From contig NZ_JBNFVY010000003.1 in NCBI RefSeq assembly GCF_049943335.1, forward strand, positions 248,001 to 312,000: a stretch of 64,000 nucleotides of DNA. The letters run 5' to 3'. A model generated the notes under the pieces. That model was not told where the DNA came from. It saw only the letters and a list, made by a program, of their open reading frames with translations, and made no database searches. The stretch is from JBNFVY01 sp049943335 (GTDB taxonomy: Bacteria > Pseudomonadota > Alphaproteobacteria > Rhodobacterales > Rhodobacteraceae). The translations under genes and the position numbers were made by a program. Shown here piece by piece: positions 16,223 to 24,277 of the stretch (position 1 is its first letter; each line of letters starts with the position of its first letter).

Positions 16223-16402
16223 ATGAGACTCATCACACGCTTCGATGCAGCATCGCGCAGCACAGCCGAGCTGCATGCTCTTTTACGCGAGGCTTTCAAC
16301 GCCTTTGCTTCCGCTCCTCGCGGATCGATTGAACGCAGCAATGCGCTGGCATCGCTGCACAATATTGAGGCCGAACTGGCGGTCCGCCCGCCAGGTCTTT
16401 AA
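16223..16402 (+). CDS. Small hypothetical protein (59 aa) next to ardC
   Basis: MRLITRFDAASRSTAELHAL begins a short, probably all-helical protein. The start is decided by an AGGAGG at 16212-16217, six bases before the ATG. It has its own terminator just downstream and converges on the ardC-like gene. I recall similar small genes beside antirestriction genes on rhizobial plasmids but cannot name a function. Confidence 0.6.
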   Translation: MRLITRFDAASRSTAELHALLREAFNAFASAPRGSIERSNALASLHNIEAELAVRPPGL

Positions 16403-16411
16403 GGCCATCAA

Positions 16412-16444
16412 CGCGGCTGGCCCGAAGGCCAGCCGCGAATTTTT
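16412..16444 (+). terminator. Rho-independent terminator after the 59-aa gene
   Basis: Perfect 11-bp stem CGCGGCTGGCC/GGCCAGCCGCG with loop CGAA, followed by AA and five T. It ends just before the stop of the convergent ardC-like gene. Confidence 0.8.
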
Positions 16445-16452
16445 CCCGATGG

Positions 16453-17352
16453 TCACGCGACGTTGCTCACTTGTTCGATGACAGGCTGAAGCCCGTGCAG
16501 GAAATCGGCGGCACGCTGCGCATGGGCGGCGGCGCTGAAGATCGCGCGCTTGTCGTTTTGCAAAACCTTGAGCCAGCTCTGTATGTAGGCCGCATGATCG
16601 GCGCGCGGTTCGGGCGCGAGTTCAAGGTCAGCGCATAGAAATGCTGCACCAAGCTCGGCAACAAGCTCTTCGCGCGCATAGCTTTCATCGCCCCAACGCT
16701 TGCGCCCGAATTCACGGTCAAGGCGCTTGGGGTGCTTGGTCCAGTGGGTCAGCTCGTGCGCCAAGGTCGCATAGTAGCTTTGCGGGCTTCTGAAGGTCTC
16801 GAAGTACGGCATTTGCACATGGTCACTGCCGCCGCTGTAGTGGGCCGAGTTGCCACCGTGGCGAATGTCCGCGCCCGTGCTTGTAAAGAATTCCTCCGCA
16901 TGCTGGATACGCCGCGCGGGATCGATGATCACTTTCGGCTTGGTGTAGTAGTGCTCGGGCAAGCCTTCGATCTGGTCGACATTGAAGACGTTGTATCCCT
17001 TCATGAAGGGGGTTTTACGCTCCTCCTCGCTGCCGTCGTCCTGCTCTTCGGTTTTGGTGATCGTGTTCGCATAGACAACGAGATTGCCCCGCTCGCCTTT
17101 CTTTACGTGAGCGCCAAGCTCTTTCGCCTGTTTGAAGGTCATCCAGTACGGTGAGAAATAGCCCGCCTCGATGCTGGCTCCCCAAAGCATCAGTATGTTG
17201 ATGCCGCTATAGGGCACGCCGTTATGGCGTAGCGGCTTGGTGATCTTGCCTTCCATGTTGCCCGCGCTCCATGGCTTCAGCCATGTCAGCTCGCCTTGCT
17301 CAAGGTCGGCAATGATCTTGTTGGTAACCCTTTCATAAATGTCGGTTTTCAT
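16453..17352 (-). CDS. ArdC-type antirestriction protein (zincin domain)
   Basis: 299 residues. The first 130 are the ArdC ssDNA-binding domain (MKTDIYERVTNKIIADLEQG, GVPYSGINILMLW). The C-terminal half is a zincin-like metallopeptidase domain with HELTHW at 199-204 and a downstream Glu in REELVAELGAAFL. ArdC proteins coat incoming single-stranded DNA and protect it from host restriction after conjugation. ATG 17352 was taken because the residues upstream look non-coding and MKTDIYE is the family start. It sits next to the defence operon: the element carries both antirestriction and its own restriction-like genes. Confidence 0.88.
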   Translation of the reverse strand: MKTDIYERVTNKIIADLEQGELTWLKPWSAGNMEGKITKPLRHNGVPYSGINILMLWGASIEAGYFSPYWMTFKQAKELGAHVKKGERGNLVVYANTITKTEEQDDGSEEERKTPFMKGYNVFNVDQIEGLPEHYYTKPKVIIDPARRIQHAEEFFTSTGADIRHGGNSAHYSGGSDHVQMPYFETFRSPQSYYATLAHELTHWTKHPKRLDREFGRKRWGDESYAREELVAELGAAFLCADLELAPEPRADHAAYIQSWLKVLQNDKRAIFSAAAHAQRAADFLHGLQPVIEQVSNVA

Positions 17353-17714
17353 CTTTGTCCCCTTTCTTGGGTAGTCGGTTGCGCATGCAACCGGACTAGG
17401 CCCGCGCCAATGAGCGGGGGGACGGCCGTCCAGACCGAAAGCCATGGAAGAGGTGCGGGCGCAGGCGCAGCCGAGCCACGGGCCATGGCTTTCGCCCGAA
17501 GCCATAGCGAAGGGCTTGGTCTTGACGGAGGACGGGGCCGCAGGCCCTCGAAACCAAAAGGAAGAGGTCAGCCCGCGAGGGCTGTCAGATGTTGCGCAAG
17601 GGATCGAAGCCGAATGGCCGAGACAGTCGGCTGGCTCGGTTCACGAGAGCCCGATCCGTTAGGATGCGTATTGGAAAAAATTGAGCGACCTGTATCCCAA
17701 CGGCTTTGAAAGAC
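17353..17714. other. Noncoding region with two perfect inverted repeats
   Basis: No credible gene. 17376-17393 is CGGTTGC-GCAT-GCAACCG, just upstream of ardC and a candidate operator. CGAAAGCCATGG (17436-17447) is perfectly inverted at 17483-17494 with 35 bases between. Such structures could be regulatory sites or a remnant of a plasmid control region. Confidence 0.5.
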
Positions 17715-19766
17715 CTACGCCGTCCAACTGACTTCTGGATCGGTCGGCACATACCAGATGTCCCTGACCTGCGTGTCGTTGCTGTAAGGTGTCGGATCTG
17801 CATCGCGCACACGGAACGTAGTAGGAATATTGACTGAGTTGCCAAAAATGAGTGCATGCTGCTTTGGTAAGGAAGGTAGTCGCCTCAGTACTGTCTCCGA
17901 AATGAAAGGGGTCATTTGCCTGATCTGGGAGAGATCGTCAGGGTTCTGAATGCGGTGGATAATAAAATTGTTGCACTGGGAGAGAACCGTTTTCGAAAGC
18001 TCGCTTGGTCTCTGAGAGGCCACGATCAAGAAAGCACCGTATTTTCTGCCCTCTTTGGCAATCCTTTGGAACGTAATGCCCGCATCAATAGCGAAGCGAC
18101 TTGGTTTCTCCGAAATATATCGGTGCGCTTCTTCCAATATCAGATGAACAGGCATGGCGTTACGGGGATCAGCACGGCGCATACGATCAAAAATCAGACG
18201 GGCAACAACGGCTGAGGCAAGCTCGACAATTTCGTCCGATGCGTCGTTGAGATCGATGATGCAAATCTGACGTTCCTTCTTATAGCGCCCATCATCGACT
18301 TCGATCCCTAGCAGACGATTCACATAGTGGGTGGGCTCACGGTCATGATCTTGCAACGCGCCCACGTCAGCTCGTAGAAACTCATAGTCGGGGTTATCGA
18401 TCACAGATTTCAGCCGTGTAACCAACTGCGAGCAATATTCGCGAATTTGCTTGTTTCCATTCGCTTCCTCATAGAACAGCGCAAGGTCGAGCGCGGCTTG
18501 AAGCCGCTCGAAGGAAAACGGCGTATTCCCGTAACCTGGAAGCACGGGTTCATCTTGTTCATGCCCTTTGAGAAGTTCTAGGAGCGCATCATAGTTGGCT
18601 GTCGTTTCCTGATGCTGCCCATCGCGAAATTGCCCGTAGTAGACAGTCAGACCTAACGAGACTGTTTCTTTCGAAATCTCATCTGTCGAGAACGTATTCA
18701 GCAGCGCTTGGATGCGGTCTGCTTTACTCGGAGAGCTGGAGTCGCTGTGCAAGATAGACAGAATGATCTTTGCTAAGACGTGATTCCGAATTGCATTGAG
18801 ATCATTCCCGGCTCCCGCACCATCAACCACTTCCTGTTCAGGCGTCTCCTGAAAAAGGGTCGTCAAACCGAGTGCTGTCCGCAAAGCGGGCAGTTGCGAC
18901 TTTTCACTCGCGCGCAAAAGCAAAGCCCATTCATCGACGCTCATGAACCAGTGCGGCAACTTGAATCTGTCTTTGATCTCCGCCTCCTGCCTCTTCTCAG
19001 AAGGGTCAAGGATCGGCATGTCCGGCTCAGTCGCCTTGAGATAACATGACTTGATCCAGGCAGGGACGTTATCAAGCGCTCGACGATATTCCCCATTCAC
19101 GTCAAAAATCACGAACGCCGCGCCCAGCGGTGCAAACGCTTCGGGCTTCATGAAAACAGACTGAAAGATAGACGCAACGGTACAGGACTTTCCGCTTCCC
19201 GTGTTGCCAAGCACCGCTACATGACCGCCGAACAGCTCATCAAGGCGTGATTTGACAGGATAGCCCTTGAAGACAGCCGACGTGCCAATTTCAATATTAT
19301 GCGGAACATTGCCTTGTTGCTCGACGCCCGCTGCGTCCGTTTTCGTCTCGGTTTCAGATGGGAGTTCGACGTTGAATATACGGTCGAGGTCTTCGTCCCG
19401 CGCGTAAAGGGCATCCGCATAAAGCGGAGGAAATGTGGAAACGCCGAAGCGAAAACTCCCTCCCTGTATCGGCATCGAGCCTATCGGAATCACGTCAAGG
19501 AATTTGGCGGAAGAAGCCTTGTCCAATTCAGTCTGAGATGCGTGGGGCTGTGCACTATCCTTTTCGCGAAGGCCGACGACCTCCAAAACCACATATTCAG
19601 CTTGCATCGGAACCGTGAGATATGAGCCGAGGGTTGCCACGTAGTGGATATCGTCAAAGCCTACGATAGTGAAGTTGTCACTACCGCCGTGCAGCTCGAC
19701 AACCAAACGGTCAGCAGAGACGCTGACGATCTTCCCGATGGCGCGACTTGCATCATCCCTGGCCAT
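17715..19766 (-). CDS. HerA-type DNA-pumping ATPase of a SIR2-HerA defence pair
   Basis: 683 residues. An N-terminal HAS-barrel-like region (1-170) is followed by a HerA/FtsK ATPase core with Walker A GNTGSGKS at 187-194 and Walker B LILEEAHRYI. It forms the last gene of the six-gene operon, and its ATG overlaps the SIR2 gene by 14 bp. SIR2-HerA pairs are known antiphage systems in which HerA hexamers assemble with SIR2 subunits that destroy NAD. An in-frame start at 19790 would add eight residues with no better ribosome site. Confidence 0.88.
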   Translation of the reverse strand: MARDDASRAIGKIVSVSADRLVVELHGGSDNFTIVGFDDIHYVATLGSYLTVPMQAEYVVLEVVGLREKDSAQPHASQTELDKASSAKFLDVIPIGSMPIQGGSFRFGVSTFPPLYADALYARDEDLDRIFNVELPSETETKTDAAGVEQQGNVPHNIEIGTSAVFKGYPVKSRLDELFGGHVAVLGNTGSGKSCTVASIFQSVFMKPEAFAPLGAAFVIFDVNGEYRRALDNVPAWIKSCYLKATEPDMPILDPSEKRQEAEIKDRFKLPHWFMSVDEWALLLRASEKSQLPALRTALGLTTLFQETPEQEVVDGAGAGNDLNAIRNHVLAKIILSILHSDSSSPSKADRIQALLNTFSTDEISKETVSLGLTVYYGQFRDGQHQETTANYDALLELLKGHEQDEPVLPGYGNTPFSFERLQAALDLALFYEEANGNKQIREYCSQLVTRLKSVIDNPDYEFLRADVGALQDHDREPTHYVNRLLGIEVDDGRYKKERQICIIDLNDASDEIVELASAVVARLIFDRMRRADPRNAMPVHLILEEAHRYISEKPSRFAIDAGITFQRIAKEGRKYGAFLIVASQRPSELSKTVLSQCNNFIIHRIQNPDDLSQIRQMTPFISETVLRRLPSLPKQHALIFGNSVNIPTTFRVRDADPTPYSNDTQVRDIWYVPTDPEVSWTA

Positions 19767-21027
19767 CTTCAGTATCCTGCGGCTTGGCAAGAAGCGTTTG
19801 CAACGCCTTCTCTATCGTCTGGTCGATCTTCTGATCGGCGCTGGTGGGCATGAGATGATTAACAACGCCATCGAAGTAATGCGCCTTTGTTCCTGCTTCT
19901 TTTCCGTCGCCCCAAATGAACCAGATGCGCGGGTCGCCGAGCGCTGCAAGTTCACGTGTGATGTCATTCGTCTCGGGGTCCATAAGGGCGATGACTCTGA
20001 AACCAGGTAAGGTAAGGCCTTGGAAGATGATGTTGTTAACGTGCTCATCTCCAAAGCTGTAGCCCAAGATCATCAAGACGCTCTGGTCTTGCACGACCTG
20101 TCGTTGGAATTCGCGAAACATATCCGCGTACGGTGAGCCGAAGCTTGCCGTTTGTTTCGATGGCGTGGGATAGATCATGACTCGATCCTTGGAAGGATCG
20201 AGTGGCGCATGCGACTCGCGGATGGGAAAGAGCCCAGTATCCTCTTCAGTCCAGTTGACGGAGCCATGCAGCTTGCAGAAGTGCACGAAACCATCAACGG
20301 CAGCCCAGCGGCGGGAGGTGATGTCCAACTGTTCCGCTAGCGCCAGCCGGTAGGTGGCAGGGTTGAAACGACGTTCGACCGTTCCCGAAAATCCGTTCGA
20401 GTAAGGGATGCCTGAACGGTCCATCGCACGTTCATTGAATAGATCGTAGTTGGTAGTGAAGACCCAAGGAGGCGCGAGGCCCCGCGCGCGAGTCGTCAAA
20501 GACTGGTAGAACCTACGATAGAGCGCGACGACGCTATCGTTACCGTTGGAGAAAGGCCCTGTAGTGCATTTGTGAAGAACGAACTTCTTGATGCCGACAA
20601 TGATACTTTCCACTAGAGCAGCGACGGTATTCAGCTCATCCTTATCACTTGTCTGGCAGAACTGATGGGCATTCATCAAGACAGCCATCATTTGCTCCAA
20701 ATTGCCCTTCACGTCGTCAGAGGAAAGGTCGATTCCGAGCTTTTCGTAGAGTTCTGCCTTTTGCGCCGCGTTGACGAAAGCCTGCCCTGCTTCATCGTCA
20801 GCGGCGAGTAGCGCTTGAAATTCTTCTGCCAGGAATTTCATCGTAGGAATCCCCAGATCGTCGTCCTCATGTCGCAAAGACGAACAACCTGACCCCATCA
20901 GGAAGGAGAGATTCTTGGAACCGAAGACTTCCGCCATTTGCCGCTGGATGATTTCAGCTTTGTCTTCCCAAGAACTCTCGTCCTTGAGTTTTTCGAATTC
21001 ATTGCGGCTTCCCTTGCGAAACTTCAT
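19753..21027 (-). CDS. SIR2-domain defence protein (NADase type)
   Basis: 424 residues. The SIR2-fold NAD site is visible: LMGSGCSS (43-50), TTNYDLFN (191-198), the catalytic His in HGSVNW (His254), and GYSFGDEH (322-329). These are the motifs of prokaryotic SIR2_2 proteins that deplete NAD upon phage infection, not of deacetylating sirtuins. It starts 3 bases after the GIY-YIG gene and overlaps herA, so all are in one transcript. The partner HerA supports the known SIR2-HerA arrangement. Confidence 0.88.
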   Translation of the reverse strand: MKFRKGSRNEFEKLKDESSWEDKAEIIQRQMAEVFGSKNLSFLMGSGCSSLRHEDDDLGIPTMKFLAEEFQALLAADDEAGQAFVNAAQKAELYEKLGIDLSSDDVKGNLEQMMAVLMNAHQFCQTSDKDELNTVAALVESIIVGIKKFVLHKCTTGPFSNGNDSVVALYRRFYQSLTTRARGLAPPWVFTTNYDLFNERAMDRSGIPYSNGFSGTVERRFNPATYRLALAEQLDITSRRWAAVDGFVHFCKLHGSVNWTEEDTGLFPIRESHAPLDPSKDRVMIYPTPSKQTASFGSPYADMFREFQRQVVQDQSVLMILGYSFGDEHVNNIIFQGLTLPGFRVIALMDPETNDITRELAALGDPRIWFIWGDGKEAGTKAHYFDGVVNHLMPTSADQKIDQTIEKALQTLLAKPQDTEDGQG

Positions 21028-21030
21028 CTT

Positions 21031-22224
21031 TCACCCCGCTCTCTTTACTAGGGTTGCGGAGTTGGGATCGTATTTGAAGGTGGTAATGGACCCGTCCTTG
21101 ATCTTTTCGACGGCTTCGTCGATGGCTGCCAATGGGACAAGAAACCACTCGCGAGGGACAACAGGATTGCCAAAGCGATCCTTGATCTCGATGTCGAGAC
21201 GGGCCGGATCGAAGATGCGGTGAATCAGGTTTTCGAGCTTCGTTCGGTTGATATTGTAGAGTTCATAGGTCGCAACGACCTCGACATCAGCGAGCAAGAA
21301 CGTGGCGTCAATCTTTGCATTGGCGATGCGCCGCTCGACCTTTCCACTTGTTACGCCGATCTTGTGAAGCACGTTGCGATGCTCCTTCACTATCGGAAGA
21401 TCAGACTTGCTGCGGAGTACATAGATCGTGCCGCTAGCCTCATCCCCATCAGCCGTATGGTCGGCGAAGAGCGGTCCTGCGGATGAGTCTGTAATCCGAC
21501 GGCCTGCATCATCTTTGTGAAGCGCCCTCTGTAGCGAGCGCATCAGCATATTGCTCTCGGTTCCGTTGTCGAAGATCACGCGCAAACGCGCATCCGTCAT
21601 GCCTTGCGCCGTCAGGAACGCTTCGTCCATTTCGGCAACATAGGCCTTTTGTCCTCCTACAATGAAGAAACGTCCTGGCGCGATCTCGGCCTTGCGCTCA
21701 AAGGGCCGTGTTGTTCGCATGCCTGTATCAAGTTCGTTCTGAACCTGCTCGAACAACGGTTTGAACCTCTCGAAGTCTTCACACTTCTGGCGATTGGCAA
21801 TCTCTTCCGCCGCCTTCTTTTCGGCGCTGGACCTCACATGACGCAGTTCGGTGATGTCCGAAGTTTCAGCCTCGACGCCGAGTTCGGCCAGAAGCGCTTC
21901 GTCATCTATATCGTCGTCGATAGAAGCGACGACTGGACCGCTAGCGTCCAGCAATCCGTGTGCGTCAATCGGTTCGAGAAGCTGCCTGAACTCGCCAAGC
22001 TCTTTCAACCGATCAAGACGAACCGCGCAAAGCCGTTCGAAGATGTCCTTGTCTTCACCGTGCTGCGGTGGATGACCGTGCTCTTCGACGAAGCGTTGGA
22101 TTTCTTCAAACCCCGCGATGACACGTTCTTCCTGCGGCGTTCTCGCAGTAACCTTCTTGGCCTCGACCTCGACCCCGAGTTCGGCAAGCAGCGCATCGTC
22201 TTCTTCAGTGAACTGCTTAGCCAT
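21031..22224 (-). CDS. GIY-YIG nuclease-domain protein
   Basis: 397 residues. The last 140 form a GIY-YIG domain of the T5orf172/MUG113 kind: GTIYVLRS (265-272), LHKIGVTSGKVERRI (286-300) and the metal-binding Glu in LENLIHRIF (331). The first 130 contain two copies of a short acidic motif, DDALLAELGVEVE (9-21) and DEALLAELGVEAE (108-120), which may dock to a partner. It overlaps the helicase gene by 8 bp. With the methyltransferase and helicase it would complete a restriction complex as the cutting subunit; that role is inferred. Confidence 0.85.
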   Translation of the reverse strand: MAKQFTEEDDALLAELGVEVEAKKVTARTPQEERVIAGFEEIQRFVEEHGHPPQHGEDKDIFERLCAVRLDRLKELGEFRQLLEPIDAHGLLDASGPVVASIDDDIDDEALLAELGVEAETSDITELRHVRSSAEKKAAEEIANRQKCEDFERFKPLFEQVQNELDTGMRTTRPFERKAEIAPGRFFIVGGQKAYVAEMDEAFLTAQGMTDARLRVIFDNGTESNMLMRSLQRALHKDDAGRRITDSSAGPLFADHTADGDEASGTIYVLRSKSDLPIVKEHRNVLHKIGVTSGKVERRIANAKIDATFLLADVEVVATYELYNINRTKLENLIHRIFDPARLDIEIKDRFGNPVVPREWFLVPLAAIDEAVEKIKDGSITTFKYDPNSATLVKRAG

Positions 22225-24274
22225 CAGCAGCCTCGGATTTCATGCGAGCCAAATAGGCTACACCTTCGGCCATGCGCTTCTCCCACGCATCTGGCGAGGT
22301 GATTGACGGCAGCCTGCCGCGCTCCTGTTTGAATTTTAGCGCTCGCTTGGCCAGATCACGCGCCTCTTCAGGCGTAAGTTGGACCTTCTTCGCGGAGATG
22401 ATGGCCGCGACCTGTTTGAGGCTTTCCTCGCTCATCGTCTTGGCCAGGATCGCGTAGGCTTCACTGAACGGATTGATGCGGTCGATCAGGTCGATGTCGA
22501 GTTCACGAACATCCATCGCGAACTTCCGCACACCGTCGATCAGAGCCGTGTTGGCTTTATCCTCGCCGTCGTCATCCTTGAGCGCCGCCTCTTTGGCCTT
22601 CTGGGTCAAGTTGAGAGCGGCGATGGCGTGCTGGCGGACGGCTTCCTGATCTTCGTCATCCAGCTCGGGGTATTTGTCCTTGATGATCTTGCCCATTCGG
22701 ACTTGCGTCAGCTCTTCGGGCACAAGCTCTTCGTCGAACATACCGCGCTCCACAGTCGGCTTGTCCTGCACGAAGGCGGCAATCACTTCATTCAGGTCCT
22801 CCTGACAGATGCGCTCGGCCTCTTCGCTCTTCGGCTCAGTCAGACCTTTGATCTCGATCTGGAACTGGCCGCTCTCTTCGTTGAAGCCGACATTGCATTC
22901 GCCTTCCTTGTAGCCACCTTCGCCATAGTCGAAGCCCTCGACAGGACCGCTGTCAGGGCGCTTCGGGGTGAAGTTGAAGCGAGGCGCGAGAACCTGCTCC
23001 ATTAGCAGGCTTGCCGCGATGGCCTTGAGCGTATCGTTTACAGCTTCGGTAACGGCATCTTCCGATGCGTCGGGTTCGGCAATCAGGTTTGTGAAGCGGG
23101 CGCGGCTCTTTCCTGGCGCGTCGCGTGTTGCGCGTCCGATGATCTGAACGATCTCGGTTAGGCTGGCGCGATACCCGACCGTCAGCGCGTGTTCGCACCA
23201 GACCCAATCAAAGCCCTCTTTGGCCATGCCAAGGGCGATGATGATATCAACGTGGTCGCGGTTGTTCTTCTGGGCGGGGTCTTTAAGCGCCGCCGAAACC
23301 TTGTCCCTCTTGGCGGCTTCGTCATCGACCAGATCGGCAATGCGCAGGATGCGCCCGTCCGATGTCTTGACCAACTGGAAGCCCGTCGCGGGGTCCGTGC
23401 CTTGCCAGTCGCCTAACTCATCGATGATGTGCTCGACTTCCCTGTGTTTGTCCTTCGTGCTTTCGCGCGAATTGACACTCGGGATGTGGATGATGGTCTT
23501 CTCGTGCGGGTCGAGAACCTTGACAATGTCATCCGCATACGCGCCCGAATAGAAGAAATAGCCGATGTCGAGCTGCTTCAGATATTTGTAGCCGTTGAGC
23601 TGCTCATAGTAAGTGTATGTGACTGTGCCTTCCCTGAATTTTGCTTCGTCGTCCGGCATAAGGACGGGTTCCGCATCGCCTCGAAAGTATGATCCCGTCA
23701 TGGCTACGATGTGAACTTTGTCCCTCCCGATCAACTCCCCGAGCTGTGCGCCAAGCTTGTTTTCGGGGTTGGCGGAAACGTGGTGGAACTCGTCCACGGC
23801 GACGAGGCAATCGTCGAACGCCTCGATGCCGAACTTTTCGACGGCGTTTCGGAACGTCGCATGGGGACAGACGAGCACTTGATCCTCGCCCTTGAGGAAT
23901 GAACCAACCGAGTCAGCCTTGCTGCCGTCTGATCCTGGCGCGTTGCAAAGGTTCCATTTCGGCTCGACATGCCAGTCGGCCCAAAAACCAAACTTGGATA
24001 GCGGCTCGTCGGCAAAGCTCGACCCGATGGATTTCTCGGGAACGGTGATGATGGCCTTGCGCAGTCCTTGATTATGCAACTTGTCCAGCGCCACGAACAT
24101 CAGCGCACGACTCTTGCCTGATGCAGGCGGTGACTTGATCAGCAGATACTGCTCGCCGCGCTTCTCGTAGGCGCGCTCCTGCATCGGTCGCATACCCAGC
24201 TCGTTCGATTTGGTCGAATTGCCATTCTGGGCGTAGGTAACGGATACGGAGGGGGCGGTTTCCTTGCTGCTCAT
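22217..24274 (-). CDS. DExH-box (superfamily 2) helicase of the restriction module
   Basis: 685 residues. Motif I SPPASGKS (48-55), motif II DEFHH (161-165), motif III MTGSY, and motif VI QIIGRATRD place it with type III/type I restriction motor subunits. The C-terminal third is helical and Glu/Ala-rich, ending in a basic segment. It starts 3 bases after the methyltransferase stop and overlaps the nuclease gene. It probably moves along DNA from the methyltransferase's recognition site. Confidence 0.87.
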   Translation of the reverse strand: MSSKETAPSVSVTYAQNGNSTKSNELGMRPMQERAYEKRGEQYLLIKSPPASGKSRALMFVALDKLHNQGLRKAIITVPEKSIGSSFADEPLSKFGFWADWHVEPKWNLCNAPGSDGSKADSVGSFLKGEDQVLVCPHATFRNAVEKFGIEAFDDCLVAVDEFHHVSANPENKLGAQLGELIGRDKVHIVAMTGSYFRGDAEPVLMPDDEAKFREGTVTYTYYEQLNGYKYLKQLDIGYFFYSGAYADDIVKVLDPHEKTIIHIPSVNSRESTKDKHREVEHIIDELGDWQGTDPATGFQLVKTSDGRILRIADLVDDEAAKRDKVSAALKDPAQKNNRDHVDIIIALGMAKEGFDWVWCEHALTVGYRASLTEIVQIIGRATRDAPGKSRARFTNLIAEPDASEDAVTEAVNDTLKAIAASLLMEQVLAPRFNFTPKRPDSGPVEGFDYGEGGYKEGECNVGFNEESGQFQIEIKGLTEPKSEEAERICQEDLNEVIAAFVQDKPTVERGMFDEELVPEELTQVRMGKIIKDKYPELDDEDQEAVRQHAIAALNLTQKAKEAALKDDDGEDKANTALIDGVRKFAMDVRELDIDLIDRINPFSEAYAILAKTMSEESLKQVAAIISAKKVQLTPEEARDLAKRALKFKQERGRLPSITSPDAWEKRMAEGVAYLARMKSEAADG

Positions 24275-24277
24275 CGG

